Below, piece after piece: positions 5,286-12,843 of a stretch of DNA of 23,489 bases. Origin of the DNA: Spirochaetaceae bacterium (lineage in GTDB: Bacteria; Spirochaetota; Spirochaetia; Treponematales; Breznakiellaceae); the NCBI GenBank assembly GCA_031290205.1, contig JAITNZ010000014.1:1-23489 (forward strand). The letters are read 5' to 3'. Below the pieces are notes generated by a model. It worked only from the letters and a program-made list of their open reading frames with translations. It was not told the origin of the DNA and ran no database searches. Each line of letters opens with the position of its first letter. Positions within the stretch are counted from its first letter, which is position 1. Both the position numbers and the translations under genes were made by a program.

Positions 5286-8260
5286 TTCAAATGTCTTGCT
5301 ACTTCGATGATTTCGAAGACCTCGAATTGGTCGCCTTCTTTGATGTCGTCGAAACCTTCGATGCCCATGCCGCATTCAAAGCCGGCGGCGACTTCTTTTA
5401 CGTCGTCTTTGAAGCGCCGCAGGCTCGCTATCTTGCCGGAGTGTATCACGATATTATCGCGCAACACGTTCACTGACGCGGAGCGCTTGATGGTACCGGA
5501 AAGCACATAGCAGCCCGCGATGATGCCCGCGCGCGACATTTTGAAGACATTGCGCACTTCGACGGTGCCCGTTACCTCTTCTTTTGTGTCGGGCTTCAAC
5601 ATTCCTTCCATCGCCTGCTGCATCTCTTCGACGACGCGGTAGATGATGTTATATTTGCGTATATCGACTTTTTCCTGGTCGGCGAGCGAGCGCGCTTTGG
5701 GTGTCGGGCGCACGTTAAAGCCGATGAGTATCGCGTTCGACGCGGCGGCAAGGTTCACGTCGCCTTCGTTGATTGCGCCGGGCAACGCCTGAATCACATT
5801 GAGCCGCACTTCATTTGTGGAAAGCTTTTCGAGGCTTGACTTTAACGCTTCGACGGAGCCCTGCACATCGCCTTTGATAATCACTTTGAGTTCGGCAATT
5901 GCCCCTTCGGTGATGGTGGCGTGGAGGTTTTCCATCGTGATCTTTTTGATGTGCTTGGCATCTTCAAAGCGCTTGAGTTCCTGCCGTTTTGACGAATAAC
6001 CGCGGGCTATTTTTTCGTCCTCGACGACTTGCAACGGGTCGCCGGCATTGGGTATCCCCTCGAAGCCCAGGACTTCGACGGGCATTGCCGGCATCGCCTT
6101 GTCGACTTTTTCGCCTTTGTCATTAAAGAGCGCGCGCACCTTGCCGGGCCAGACCCCCGCGACAAAGGAATCGCCCACTTCGAGCGTGCCCTTTTCGATG
6201 AGGAGGCTCGCCACGATGCCGCGTCCCTGGTCTATCCTCGATTCGAGGATTTTGCCCTCGGCACGGCGGTTGTAATTCGCCTTGAGGTCGAGAATCTCCG
6301 CCTCGAGGAGGATCGCGTCGATGAGGTTCTCTAAGCCTAAGCGCTTGAGCGCCGAAATCTCGACGAACATCGTCTGCCCGCCCCAATCTTCAGGCTGAAG
6401 CCCGAGTTCGGAAAGCTGGCTTTTTACGCGGTCAAGGTTTGCTTCGAGTTTGTCGATTTTGTTCACCGCAACGATGATGGGGACGGCTGCCTCTTTCGCG
6501 TGGTTGATAGCCTCGATAGTCTGAGGCATGACGCCGTCATCTGCGGCGACGACGAGGACGACGATGTCGGTTACCTGTGCGCCGCGTGAACGCATACGCG
6601 TAAAGGCTTCGTGTCCGGGCGTATCGAGGAAGGTGATGCTTCCTTTCGGTGTTTTTACCATGTATGCGCCGATATGCTGAGTGATGCCGCCAAATTCGCC
6701 GGAGACGACATCCGCATTGCGGATAGCATCGAGGAGTTTTGTCTTGCCGTGGTCGACGTGCCCCATGACGGTTACCACCGGCGGGCGCGGGCTCTTTGAA
6801 TTTTCGTCATCGGCTTCGTTTTCGATGAGCGTTTCGTCGTAAAGGTTGACGATTTTGACATCGGCGCCGTATTCCGCCGCAAGAATCGCCGCCGTTTCGG
6901 AGTCGATCTGCTGATTTATCGTCGCCATGACCCCCATGCGCATCAACTTTTGTATCAGGTCCGATGCTTTAAGGTTCATTTTGCGGGCAAGTTCCGACAC
7001 CGTAACGATTTCCATGATGTCGATGGACTTGGGGATGGGGTTTGCCAGAGGCGCGGCGCTCCGTTGTTTCTTAAGCTGAAGGAGTTTTTCCTCCATCTCC
7101 TGCTCTTTGCTTCTATGATAGAGGCTTTTCTTTGCCTTGTATGAACGTTTTGTCGGTCCCTTGCCTTCCGCGCCCGGAAGCGGCGGCAGATCCCCTCGGG
7201 GCGCACCCGGACCGCCTCGCCCCGGCACGAAGCGATTTTGACCGCCGCCGCCCTGCGTGTAGTTTCGCTGCCCATAGCCGCCTTGCGTTCCCCCGCCCGG
7301 TCTCGCGCCGCCCTGCGTGTAGTTTCGCGGTCCGTAGCCGCCCTGCGTCCCCCCGCCCGGACGGTTATAGCCTTGCCCCGGTGCGCCGCCCGGACGGTTA
7401 TACCCTTGCCCCGCAGCGCCGCCCGGACGGTTATAGCCCTGCCCCTGAGCGCCGCCCGGTCGGTTATACCCTTGCCCCGGTGCGCCGCCCTGACGGTTAT
7501 AGCCTTGCCCCTGAGCGCCGCCCGGTCGGTTATAGCCCTGTCCCGTAGCGCCGCCCTGACGGTTATAGCCTTGCCCCTGTGCACCGCCCTGACGGTTATA
7601 GCCTTGCCCTTGAGCGTCGCCCTGCCGGTCATAGCCTTGCCCTGGTGCGCCGCCTTGCCGGTTATAGCCCTGCCCCTGTGTGTTGTTACCTTGACGGTAA
7701 GCCCCGCGGTTTTGGGATCCGGCATCATTATGCCGAGGCTCCCGGTCGCCGCCATGCCTCCCATCTTCGCTCCGAGGAGTTCTTTCGCCGATATATTTTC
7801 CGCCGACACGTCCCGCCTTAGCGAAAGGGCGCACTGCAATAGGGATAGGGCTTGGCGATTTTTTCGGCTCTCCCTCTAGCTGCCCGCTATTGGGCGCATC
7901 CGCCGCGCCGGTCGAGGCGCCCGCGCCCGCCGTGTTTGGCGTGGCGGGGGCTTCCGCCCCGGCAGGCTGGGCATCATTTTTTACGGCGGCTTCGTGCGCA
8001 TTATTGACCCGTACGCGCGGTTTTTTCTTTACAACGACAACTTTTTTTTTGGGAACGGCATCCTTGCTTGCGTCCGCTCCGTCGCCCGTTGAATCCTTCT
8101 GCCCCGGTGTTTTGAGCTTAATCACCTTGTGGGGGGATTTTTGCTCGGCATTTTCCTCATCGGACGCTTCCCTCGCGCGCGGCTTTTTTATCAGTTCCGC
8201 TTTAGGTTTTGATGAGTTTTCAGTGTTTTCTGTGTTCTCAGTGCTGTCGTTATCCGCCAT
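5276..8260 (-). CDS. infB: Translation initiation factor IF-2
   Basis: The GTPase that places initiator fMet-tRNA on the 30S subunit and promotes 50S joining. The 994-residue protein has a long, disordered, charged N-terminal part (1 to about 405) that includes ten 11-residue G-Q-G-Y-N-R repeats (196-305). An IF2_N domain follows (about 413-468, IDIMEIVTVSELARKMNLKA). The G domain has G1 GHVDHGKT (500-507), G3 DTPGH (546-550), G4 NKID (600-603) and G5 SALK (636-639). Domains II, III and the tRNA-binding C-terminal domain complete it. All GTPase motifs are intact. ATG 8260 lies seven bases after the nusA stop, so it is cotranscribed with rimP and nusA. The repeat-rich N terminus makes it longer than most IF-2 proteins and creates long spurious frames on both strands. 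Confidence 0.98.
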   Translation of the reverse strand: MADNDSTENTENTENSSKPKAELIKKPRAREASDEENAEQKSPHKVIKLKTPGQKDSTGDGADASKDAVPKKKVVVVKKKPRVRVNNAHEAAVKNDAQPAGAEAPATPNTAGAGASTGAADAPNSGQLEGEPKKSPSPIPIAVRPFAKAGRVGGKYIGERTPRSEDGRHGGDREPRHNDAGSQNRGAYRQGNNTQGQGYNRQGGAPGQGYDRQGDAQGQGYNRQGGAQGQGYNRQGGATGQGYNRPGGAQGQGYNRQGGAPGQGYNRPGGAQGQGYNRPGGAAGQGYNRPGGAPGQGYNRPGGGTQGGYGPRNYTQGGARPGGGTQGGYGQRNYTQGGGGQNRFVPGRGGPGAPRGDLPPLPGAEGKGPTKRSYKAKKSLYHRSKEQEMEEKLLQLKKQRSAAPLANPIPKSIDIMEIVTVSELARKMNLKASDLIQKLMRMGVMATINQQIDSETAAILAAEYGADVKIVNLYDETLIENEADDENSKSPRPPVVTVMGHVDHGKTKLLDAIRNADVVSGEFGGITQHIGAYMVKTPKGSITFLDTPGHEAFTRMRSRGAQVTDIVVLVVAADDGVMPQTIEAINHAKEAAVPIIVAVNKIDKLEANLDRVKSQLSELGLQPEDWGGQTMFVEISALKRLGLENLIDAILLEAEILDLKANYNRRAEGKILESRIDQGRGIVASLLIEKGTLEVGDSFVAGVWPGKVRALFNDKGEKVDKAMPAMPVEVLGFEGIPNAGDPLQVVEDEKIARGYSSKRQELKRFEDAKHIKKITMENLHATITEGAIAELKVIIKGDVQGSVEALKSSLEKLSTNEVRLNVIQALPGAINEGDVNLAAASNAILIGFNVRPTPKARSLADQEKVDIRKYNIIYRVVEEMQQAMEGMLKPDTKEEVTGTVEVRNVFKMSRAGIIAGCYVLSGTIKRSASVNVLRDNIVIHSGKIASLRRFKDDVKEVAAGFECGMGIEGFDDIKEGDQFEVFEIIEVARHLNDV
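7346..7675 (-). repeat. Ten 33-bp tandem repeats inside infB
   Basis: Each unit encodes G-Q-G-Y-N-R-(Q/P)-G-G-A-x, with x being P, Q, T or A. One unit has Asp for Asn and Asp for Gly (GYDRQGD), and the last one reads GGGT. Two copies of a 20-residue unit, with QGGYG and RNYTQGG as fixed parts, follow at about 7286-7345. The DNA copies are near-identical, which points to recent expansion or gene conversion. The array falls in the non-conserved linker before the IF2_N domain. Confidence 0.93.
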
Positions 8261-8267
8261 ATTGCTC

Positions 8268-9827
8268 CTATTCTTCTTCCAAACTCAATTCCGTGCCGCA
8301 ACTCGGGCATACGGCGCTTACCGCATCGGGACCAATCGTAATTTTTGCCCCGCATTCCGGGCAAAAGTATTCATCATCTTCTTCAGTTTCTTCTTCGAAT
8401 TCAGTTTTGACTTCGGTTTCAGCCTCAGTTTCACTTCCTTCGGGCGCGGCGGCGGCTTCCGGCTCTTGTTCGCTTGCCGCCATGTCCCCCGCTTCTTGCG
8501 CGCCAGGCTCCGTTTCATACACTTCTTCTTCAACAGTAAGCTCATTGATAATATCGTGAATAACTTTTATCTGTTCGGCGCTTAAACCTTCGATTGCGGC
8601 GAGCTTTCCTTCGTCTTCGGCGGCAAAGAATTCATCGATGAGGTCAACGCCGTTAGCACGGAGCAGATCCGCCACCGTCATATCGACGCCGGGCAGCTCG
8701 GCAATTTTCGAAATCTCCTCTTCGTCATCCTCGCTGAAGAGTTGCGAAGCCGCCTTCCGCGCATCCGTGTAAATATCCATCGCCGCATACTGTTCAGCGG
8801 TTTTTACGTCAATACTCCAATCAACAAGCCGGTTCGCAAGACGGACATTCTGCCCCTGCTTACCGATTGCCAGCGAAAGCTGATTGTCCGCGACGACCGC
8901 CAGCGCCTGATGCTTCGACTCATCGAGGATAACCACTTCGAGCGCCGCCGCCGGCGAAAGCGCGTTCTTGATGAACTCCTGCGGGTCGGTGCTAAATTCA
9001 AGCACATCAATTTTTTCACCCTCAAGCTCGCGGATTATCGCCTGAATACGCGACCCTTTCGGACCAACGCACGCCGCCACGGGGTCAATATCCTTATTCG
9101 TTGAATACACCGCCAGTTTTGTCCGGTAACCCGCTTCCCGCACGATTTTATGAATCTCGACCGTTTTATCGTAGACCTCCGGCACTTCCATCTCGAACAC
9201 AGCCTTCACAAAATCAGTATGAGTGCGGGAAAGCACAATCTGCAAACCGGTAGCCGTTTTTTCAACCTTGTAAATCAGCGCCTTGATACGGTCGTTTACA
9301 TGGTAATCCTCGCGCGGCGACTGGAATTTCTTCGGCAACACCCCCTCAATCTTGCCCAAATCAACATAAATCGTATCGTTGTTTCGCGACTTACGCTGAT
9401 AGTACCCGATGATGATGTCGCCCTCTTTATCCTTGTATTCCGAGTAGAGGCTGTCTTTTCGAATCTCGCGCATATTCTGCCGCGCGGTTTGCTTCGCACT
9501 CTGCACGGCGATGCGCCCGAAATCCTCTTTCGGGTTCAGCTCGATGAGGATTTCATCCTCCTCCTCGGCATCGGGATTCAAGAGTTTTGCCTCTTCAAGC
9601 TCAATCTCGTACACAGGATCATAAACGCCATCCACCACTTGCCTTTTCGCGTGAATCGTTACCTGGCGCTTTGCATCATCAAAACGGATAACGGCATTAT
9701 CGTTATTGCCGAAACGCCGTTTATACGCCGCAAGAATCGTATTTTCAACGATCTGTATCGCCAATTCCTCGGATATATTACGCTCTTGAATAATCTGTTC
9801 AATCGCTTCAGAAACATCCGTAACCAT
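8268..9827 (-). CDS. nusA: Transcription termination/antitermination factor NusA with C-terminal zinc ribbon
   Basis: Binds RNA polymerase and controls pausing, termination and antitermination. The order is an N-terminal polymerase-binding domain (about 1-130), an S1 domain (GDIIIGYYQRKSRNNDTIYV onward), two KH domains (DPVAACVGPKGSRIQAII and the AIGKQGQNVRLA segment) and a helix-hairpin-helix-like region (ELPGVDMTVADLLRANGV). A very acidic linker of about 55 residues follows. The protein ends in a zinc ribbon with CPECG at 489-493 and CPSCG at 507-511. At 519 residues it is longer than the minimal NusA because of the linker and ribbon. The start overlaps the rimP stop by one base (TAATG), so the two are coupled. 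The ribbon is not part of the E. coli or Bacillus protein. Confidence 0.97.
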   Translation of the reverse strand: MVTDVSEAIEQIIQERNISEELAIQIVENTILAAYKRRFGNNDNAVIRFDDAKRQVTIHAKRQVVDGVYDPVYEIELEEAKLLNPDAEEEDEILIELNPKEDFGRIAVQSAKQTARQNMREIRKDSLYSEYKDKEGDIIIGYYQRKSRNNDTIYVDLGKIEGVLPKKFQSPREDYHVNDRIKALIYKVEKTATGLQIVLSRTHTDFVKAVFEMEVPEVYDKTVEIHKIVREAGYRTKLAVYSTNKDIDPVAACVGPKGSRIQAIIRELEGEKIDVLEFSTDPQEFIKNALSPAAALEVVILDESKHQALAVVADNQLSLAIGKQGQNVRLANRLVDWSIDVKTAEQYAAMDIYTDARKAASQLFSEDDEEEISKIAELPGVDMTVADLLRANGVDLIDEFFAAEDEGKLAAIEGLSAEQIKVIHDIINELTVEEEVYETEPGAQEAGDMAASEQEPEAAAAPEGSETEAETEVKTEFEEETEEDDEYFCPECGAKITIGPDAVSAVCPSCGTELSLEEE

Positions 9828-10309
9828 TACCGCGCCGCCTGTAAATTTAATTTCGCTTTCGCGATACTTTCTAACGCTAATTTTTCCATACCCGTCTTCC
9901 CCTTAATTGTAATATACGTTTCTGTAACATCTTCTAAAATGCCATCCTTCCAATCTGAAAGCCCCGTAATCCAGCATTTTACCGGACATCCGATAAAATA
10001 TTTGAATTCCGCGCCTTCTTTTATCAGCCGGCTTATCCCCGGCGAGGAAACCTCGACCGACAGATTTTCGCCGCCTGCCAAAAGCTCCAGCCGGGGCATC
10101 AGCGCCCGGTGCGCCTTCGAGCAATCGGCAATACTCACGCCCCCGCCCCCGCCCTTGAACACCGCAGCCCGGACGCTCACGCTCCCCTTATGGCGGGAAA
10201 CATTCAGCCCGACGAGGGACAAGCCCAGCCCTTCTATTATCGGCTTAACCTGCTCGGCAAATGCTTCCCCCTCATCCCGCGCTTCACCCTCTTTCAGCCT
10301 ATACTGCAC
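9827..10309 (-). CDS. rimP: Ribosome maturation factor RimP
   Basis: Cytoplasmic factor for 30S subunit maturation. The 160-residue product shows the family pattern of an N-terminal alpha/beta domain ending in the VEVSSPGISRLI motif, then a small SH3-like beta domain (GCPVKCWITGLSDWKDGILE). It is the first gene of the conserved rimP-nusA-infB cluster, which strongly supports the call. The predicted start is GTG at 10309, with the G-rich GGGAGGGG just upstream on the same strand. The first 11 codons are part of a local duplication: a second near-copy lies 79 bases further upstream (10347-10388). The true start could also be a few codons inside. Confidence 0.93.
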   Translation of the reverse strand: MQYRLKEGEARDEGEAFAEQVKPIIEGLGLSLVGLNVSRHKGSVSVRAAVFKGGGGGVSIADCSKAHRALMPRLELLAGGENLSVEVSSPGISRLIKEGAEFKYFIGCPVKCWITGLSDWKDGILEDVTETYITIKGKTGMEKLALESIAKAKLNLQAAR

Positions 10310-10346
10310 CGCCCCTCCCGCACTTCAAGCTCTCGCAACCTTGACT

Positions 10347-10388
10347 TCACAGCCCCGCCGCCTCGCCCTCTTTCAGCCTAAACCGCAC
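10347..10388 (-). other. Duplicated rimP start: 13-codon leader ORF
   Basis: Reading the minus strand from GTG 10388 gives MRFRLKEGEAAGL and then TGA, which mirrors the RimP N terminus MQYRLKEGEAR. The DNA around it (GGGCGGTGC...AGGCTGAAAGAGGG) is nearly the same as the true start region at 10309. The two copies lie 79 bp apart in the same orientation. It is either a dead duplication or a short upstream ORF in the rimP leader. Confidence 0.5.
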
Positions 10389-10442
10389 CGCCCACTCTCT
10401 ATTATCGGCAGGCTAGTAGTCCTAAGGCACTGACGCGGGCAC

Positions 10443-10471
10443 AAAAAAAGAGGAGCCCTTCGCGCACCTCT
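10443..10471 (-). terminator. Terminator-like hairpin in the rimP leader (possible attenuator)
   Basis: On the minus strand AGAGG-t-GC pairs with GC-t-CCTCT and is followed at once by T7. It lies about 30 to 50 bases after the predicted transcription start of the rimP promoter and about 130 bases before rimP. It therefore seems to act on the leader transcript rather than at the end of the upstream operon, whose own hairpin is at 10753-10789. Confidence 0.6.
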
Positions 10472-10500
10472 TCAATTCAATGCTTATTCTATCTTTTTTA

Positions 10501-10530
10501 AGATTAGCCGATAAGTTACTTTCATGTCAA
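10501..10530 (-). promoter_or_regulatory. Sigma-70-type promoter for rimP-nusA-infB
   Basis: On the minus strand TTGACA (10530-10525) and TAATCT (10506-10501) are 18 bases apart. The predicted start is near 10494. The -35 box is fused to a conserved upstream block (to 10548), which is shared with the mtnN promoter. Confidence 0.65.
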
Positions 10531-10562
10531 TACCTTCAGCGCCTCCCGTACTTGTGCCGATG

Positions 10563-10739
10563 CCCCGCGATTTTAATCGCGGGGACGGGCGGGCGGGGAA
10601 CCCTCACCGAAAAACAGGCGCCCTCGCCTACGGCGGCATTTGTTGGGTGCCGTGTCCTCGTCCCAAGCAGTAGCTTGGGATTGTTTTCTGCATAGTTGCT
10701 ACCAGCGAATTTTTTCGGCGAGGCTCCCCCGCCCGCCCG
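10563..10739. repeat. Large imperfect inverted repeat with internal hairpins
   Basis: A 9-bp hairpin CCCCGCGAT-TTTA-ATCGCGGGG (10563-10584) is followed by two 29-base arms, 10586-10614 and 10711-10739, that pair at 26 of 29 positions. The 96 bases between them hold a perfect TCCCAAGC-AGTA-GCTTGGGA hairpin (10661-10680). No convincing gene lies here. It may be a structured RNA or a small non-autonomous repeat. This is the main content of the 636-bp gap 10310-10945. The remaining part (10790-10945) shows only an AGCGCT palindrome near 10869-10888. Confidence 0.7.
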
Positions 10740-10752
10740 GCTACGTATTAGA

Positions 10753-10789
10753 GAAAAGCCCCCACAGCACAAGTGCATGAGGGCTTTTC
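10753..10789 (-). terminator. Probable intrinsic terminator of the M23-to-acyltransferase operon
   Basis: GAAAAGCCC (10753-10761) pairs with GGGCTTTTC (10781-10789), with a 19-base loop. On the minus strand the descending arm ends in GGGCTTTTC, with its T-run inside the stem. The structure is symmetric, so it could act both ways. It lies about 155 bases after the acyltransferase stop. Confidence 0.5.
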
Positions 10790-10945
10790 GACATACTGGC
10801 TGGGTGCTACGTTATCCGCCTAACAGTAAAGCCCTAACAGCAAAACGCGCGGCTAGGAGCATGGCAGCGAGCGCTGGCGCGTTAGCGCTTGTGCCGCTGA
10901 CCGAGAAAGCCTTCCCCGTATGCTGAATAAGGTGAGCTGCTGGAG

Positions 10946-11698
10946 TTAATTTATCCCTTTTATTCTTGCGGCTTTCCCTTTATAGAAGGCTTGTGTGCCG
11001 TCTCGGGGCTTGCGGGCGTGGCGGACGTCGATTTCGTTCTGCATGGCTCTTCGCACGGTTTCGGCAAACTCCTCGACAGAATGCATATCAATATTGTTCT
11101 GTTCGGTAAACTTAATAAAATCTTGAGGGTTGAATGTATCCAGCACGACGAGAGTTCGTTTTGGTCTGCGTTTCAAGCGCCCTTGGGATATAATCGTTAC
11201 AATGGGGATGATCGGCAGGTTGAGTTTTGCCGCAACATAGAATGCGCCGAACTTAAAACGCTCTATCTGTTGATTGTGTAACGAGAGTTCGCCTTCGGGG
11301 TAGAAATGCAAAAAGTGCCGGTAACGGAATGCTGTTTTTGCTGTTTCCAATAATTTTTCAAGCCCCCTCATTCCGGGCGGTAGCGGGACTCCGCCGAGCA
11401 ATCGGGTGAAGGTTCCTAAAAACGGTGTTTCGACGGTTGCCTCGAGGAGCGTCTGATATATCCTGCGCGGTAAAGCGGCGCCTGAAACCATTATCGGGTC
11501 AAGATAGGCGGTATGATTAGACACAAGCACGGCGCCGCCCTTAAGCCGCCTTAATTTTTTTTGCCCTTCATAGCGGACAGAATATAAAACTAACACCAGA
11601 ATATATTCTATGGGCCATAAACAAAAAAAAACAATGCTTGCCATTATTCTAAAAAACAATGAAAAGTTAATAAGATTTTTTCCGCGTTTGTATGCCAT
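10946..11698 (-). CDS. PlsC-family acyltransferase (1-acylglycerol-3-phosphate acyltransferase-like)
   Basis: The 250-residue protein has one or two N-terminal hydrophobic helices (about 14-40). The acyltransferase block I follows, NHTAYLDP, with the catalytic H62 and D67 of the HX4D motif, and then block III FYPEGELS (132-139). It should transfer a fatty acyl group from acyl-ACP or acyl-CoA to a hydroxyl of a lipid at the membrane. Lysophosphatidate is the default acceptor of the family. However, the start codon overlaps the stop of a membrane glycosyltransferase by one base (TAATG), so a glycolipid acceptor is a real alternative. A longer frame to 11761 runs into that gene and I reject it. 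The gene is the last of an apparent five-gene operon. Confidence 0.85.
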   Translation of the reverse strand: MAYKRGKNLINFSLFFRIMASIVFFCLWPIEYILVLVLYSVRYEGQKKLRRLKGGAVLVSNHTAYLDPIMVSGAALPRRIYQTLLEATVETPFLGTFTRLLGGVPLPPGMRGLEKLLETAKTAFRYRHFLHFYPEGELSLHNQQIERFKFGAFYVAAKLNLPIIPIVTIISQGRLKRRPKRTLVVLDTFNPQDFIKFTEQNNIDMHSVEEFAETVRRAMQNEIDVRHARKPRDGTQAFYKGKAARIKGIN

Positions 11699-12837
11699 TA
11701 GTTTACGATGCGTCCCTTCCAAGAGAATCCGCGTTTGGAAATAGTTCTGAACCCAGACCATAATATCATATATGCGAGACTGCAGTACATGAATGGCCAG
11801 AGGAGGGCGTTATACCAACTTATACGCCGCGCTATAAAAAGAACAAGCCATGTGAGGGTGGCTAACACATTTATGATGATAATAAAATGAAGCATGGGGT
11901 TTTGTGTGACGATCGACCAAATTAAAAGTGGGAAGGGCATTAAAAAGAAGAGCAAGGACAAGAGGACGATAAAAAACAACAAGAAAATATTCTTACCAAG
12001 AAAGTCATAAATATTTTTGCCGATACCTTGAACAGCCGCAGTGAAACCAAAATACATCCTGCAAAAAACCTGATCGCTCAAATCAAGAAACTCGGTTTGA
12101 TAACCACATTCTTTGATATAACGGGACATATAGATGTCTTCGCTGGTCTTTTTTTTAATTGCCTCAAACCCTCCGGTGTTAATGAATACATCCCGTTTAA
12201 TGACGATATACTGCCCCACTGCGGCGGAAAAATAACCGCTGCGGACAAAACGGTTGAGGAATAGGGGAATAACGAAACCTGTTAAAAGAAATATTATCGG
12301 GACGGTAATGCGCTCACCAAAGTTTTTTAATATCTGCCCGACAAAGCCTGATATTAAATCAGCTTTGGTGTGTTCGATATTGGTAACCGCCCAGGAAACA
12401 CTCGTTGGTGAATGGATGGTGTCGGCATCGGTAAAAAGAAATATATCACCTTTGGCATGTTCCGCTAACTGCTGTAACGCAAACGGTTTGCCATACCAAT
12501 CATCGTTGAGGGGTTTCCCCTTAAATATTTGAAGGCGGGGGTCCACTGCCGCGATTCTTTCGAGGATACAATAAGTGCAATCACTTGAATTATCGTCAAT
12601 AACTAGGACTTCATAATTGGCGTAGTCTTGATGTAACAAGCGTTCGAGACATTGTTCAATATTTGCCGCCTCGTTACGTGCGGGCACCATCACGGAAACA
12701 AAGGGACCTGACTTTATCGTTGGTTTTGAGGTAGCAAGCCTCATCCCTATCACGTTTGTTACGCTCATGATGAAAAAATATGCCACAACCGTAATCAGTC
12801 CGGCACAGTATGGAAAAATTAAAACTTCCAGGTTCAT
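11698..12837 (-). CDS. Membrane-anchored family 2 glycosyltransferase (CrtQ/HpnB-like)
   Basis: The 379-residue protein has an N-terminal membrane helix (about 8-30), a GT-A catalytic domain and a C-terminal block of three or four helices. The catalytic domain shows VMVPARNEAANIEQCL, IDDNSSD, the metal-binding FTDADT (DAD at 137-139) and TSEDIYMSRYI (232-240, the acidic catalytic base region). The layout matches processive or lipid-modifying GT2 enzymes such as those acting on carotenoid or hopanoid lipids. The start at 12837 is six bases after the stop of the exported helical-repeat protein, and the stop overlaps the acyltransferase start. A glycosyltransferase coupled to an acyltransferase recalls the CrtQ-CrtO pair of staphyloxanthin synthesis, but no carotenoid gene is seen here. 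Acylated glycolipid synthesis is an inference. Confidence 0.85.
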   Translation of the reverse strand: MNLEVLIFPYCAGLITVVAYFFIMSVTNVIGMRLATSKPTIKSGPFVSVMVPARNEAANIEQCLERLLHQDYANYEVLVIDDNSSDCTYCILERIAAVDPRLQIFKGKPLNDDWYGKPFALQQLAEHAKGDIFLFTDADTIHSPTSVSWAVTNIEHTKADLISGFVGQILKNFGERITVPIIFLLTGFVIPLFLNRFVRSGYFSAAVGQYIVIKRDVFINTGGFEAIKKKTSEDIYMSRYIKECGYQTEFLDLSDQVFCRMYFGFTAAVQGIGKNIYDFLGKNIFLLFFIVLLSLLFFLMPFPLLIWSIVTQNPMLHFIIIINVLATLTWLVLFIARRISWYNALLWPFMYCSLAYMILWSGFRTISKRGFSWKGRIVN

Positions 12838-12843
12838 AATAAA

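Noticed and set aside
7238..7879. Long plus-strand frame opposite infB, and a 287-residue frame on the minus strand (6976-7839)
   Set aside because: Both arise from the 33-bp GC-rich repeat of infB being open in several frames; composition is biased and no domain is visible.
9150..10433. 427-codon plus-strand frame opposite nusA/rimP
   Set aside because: Shadow of two firmly identified genes.
10536..10778. Possible tmRNA or tag-like peptide (SNYAENNPK) on the minus strand
   Set aside because: No tRNA-like ends, no T-loop and no stop after the tag-like residues; it is part of the large inverted repeat.
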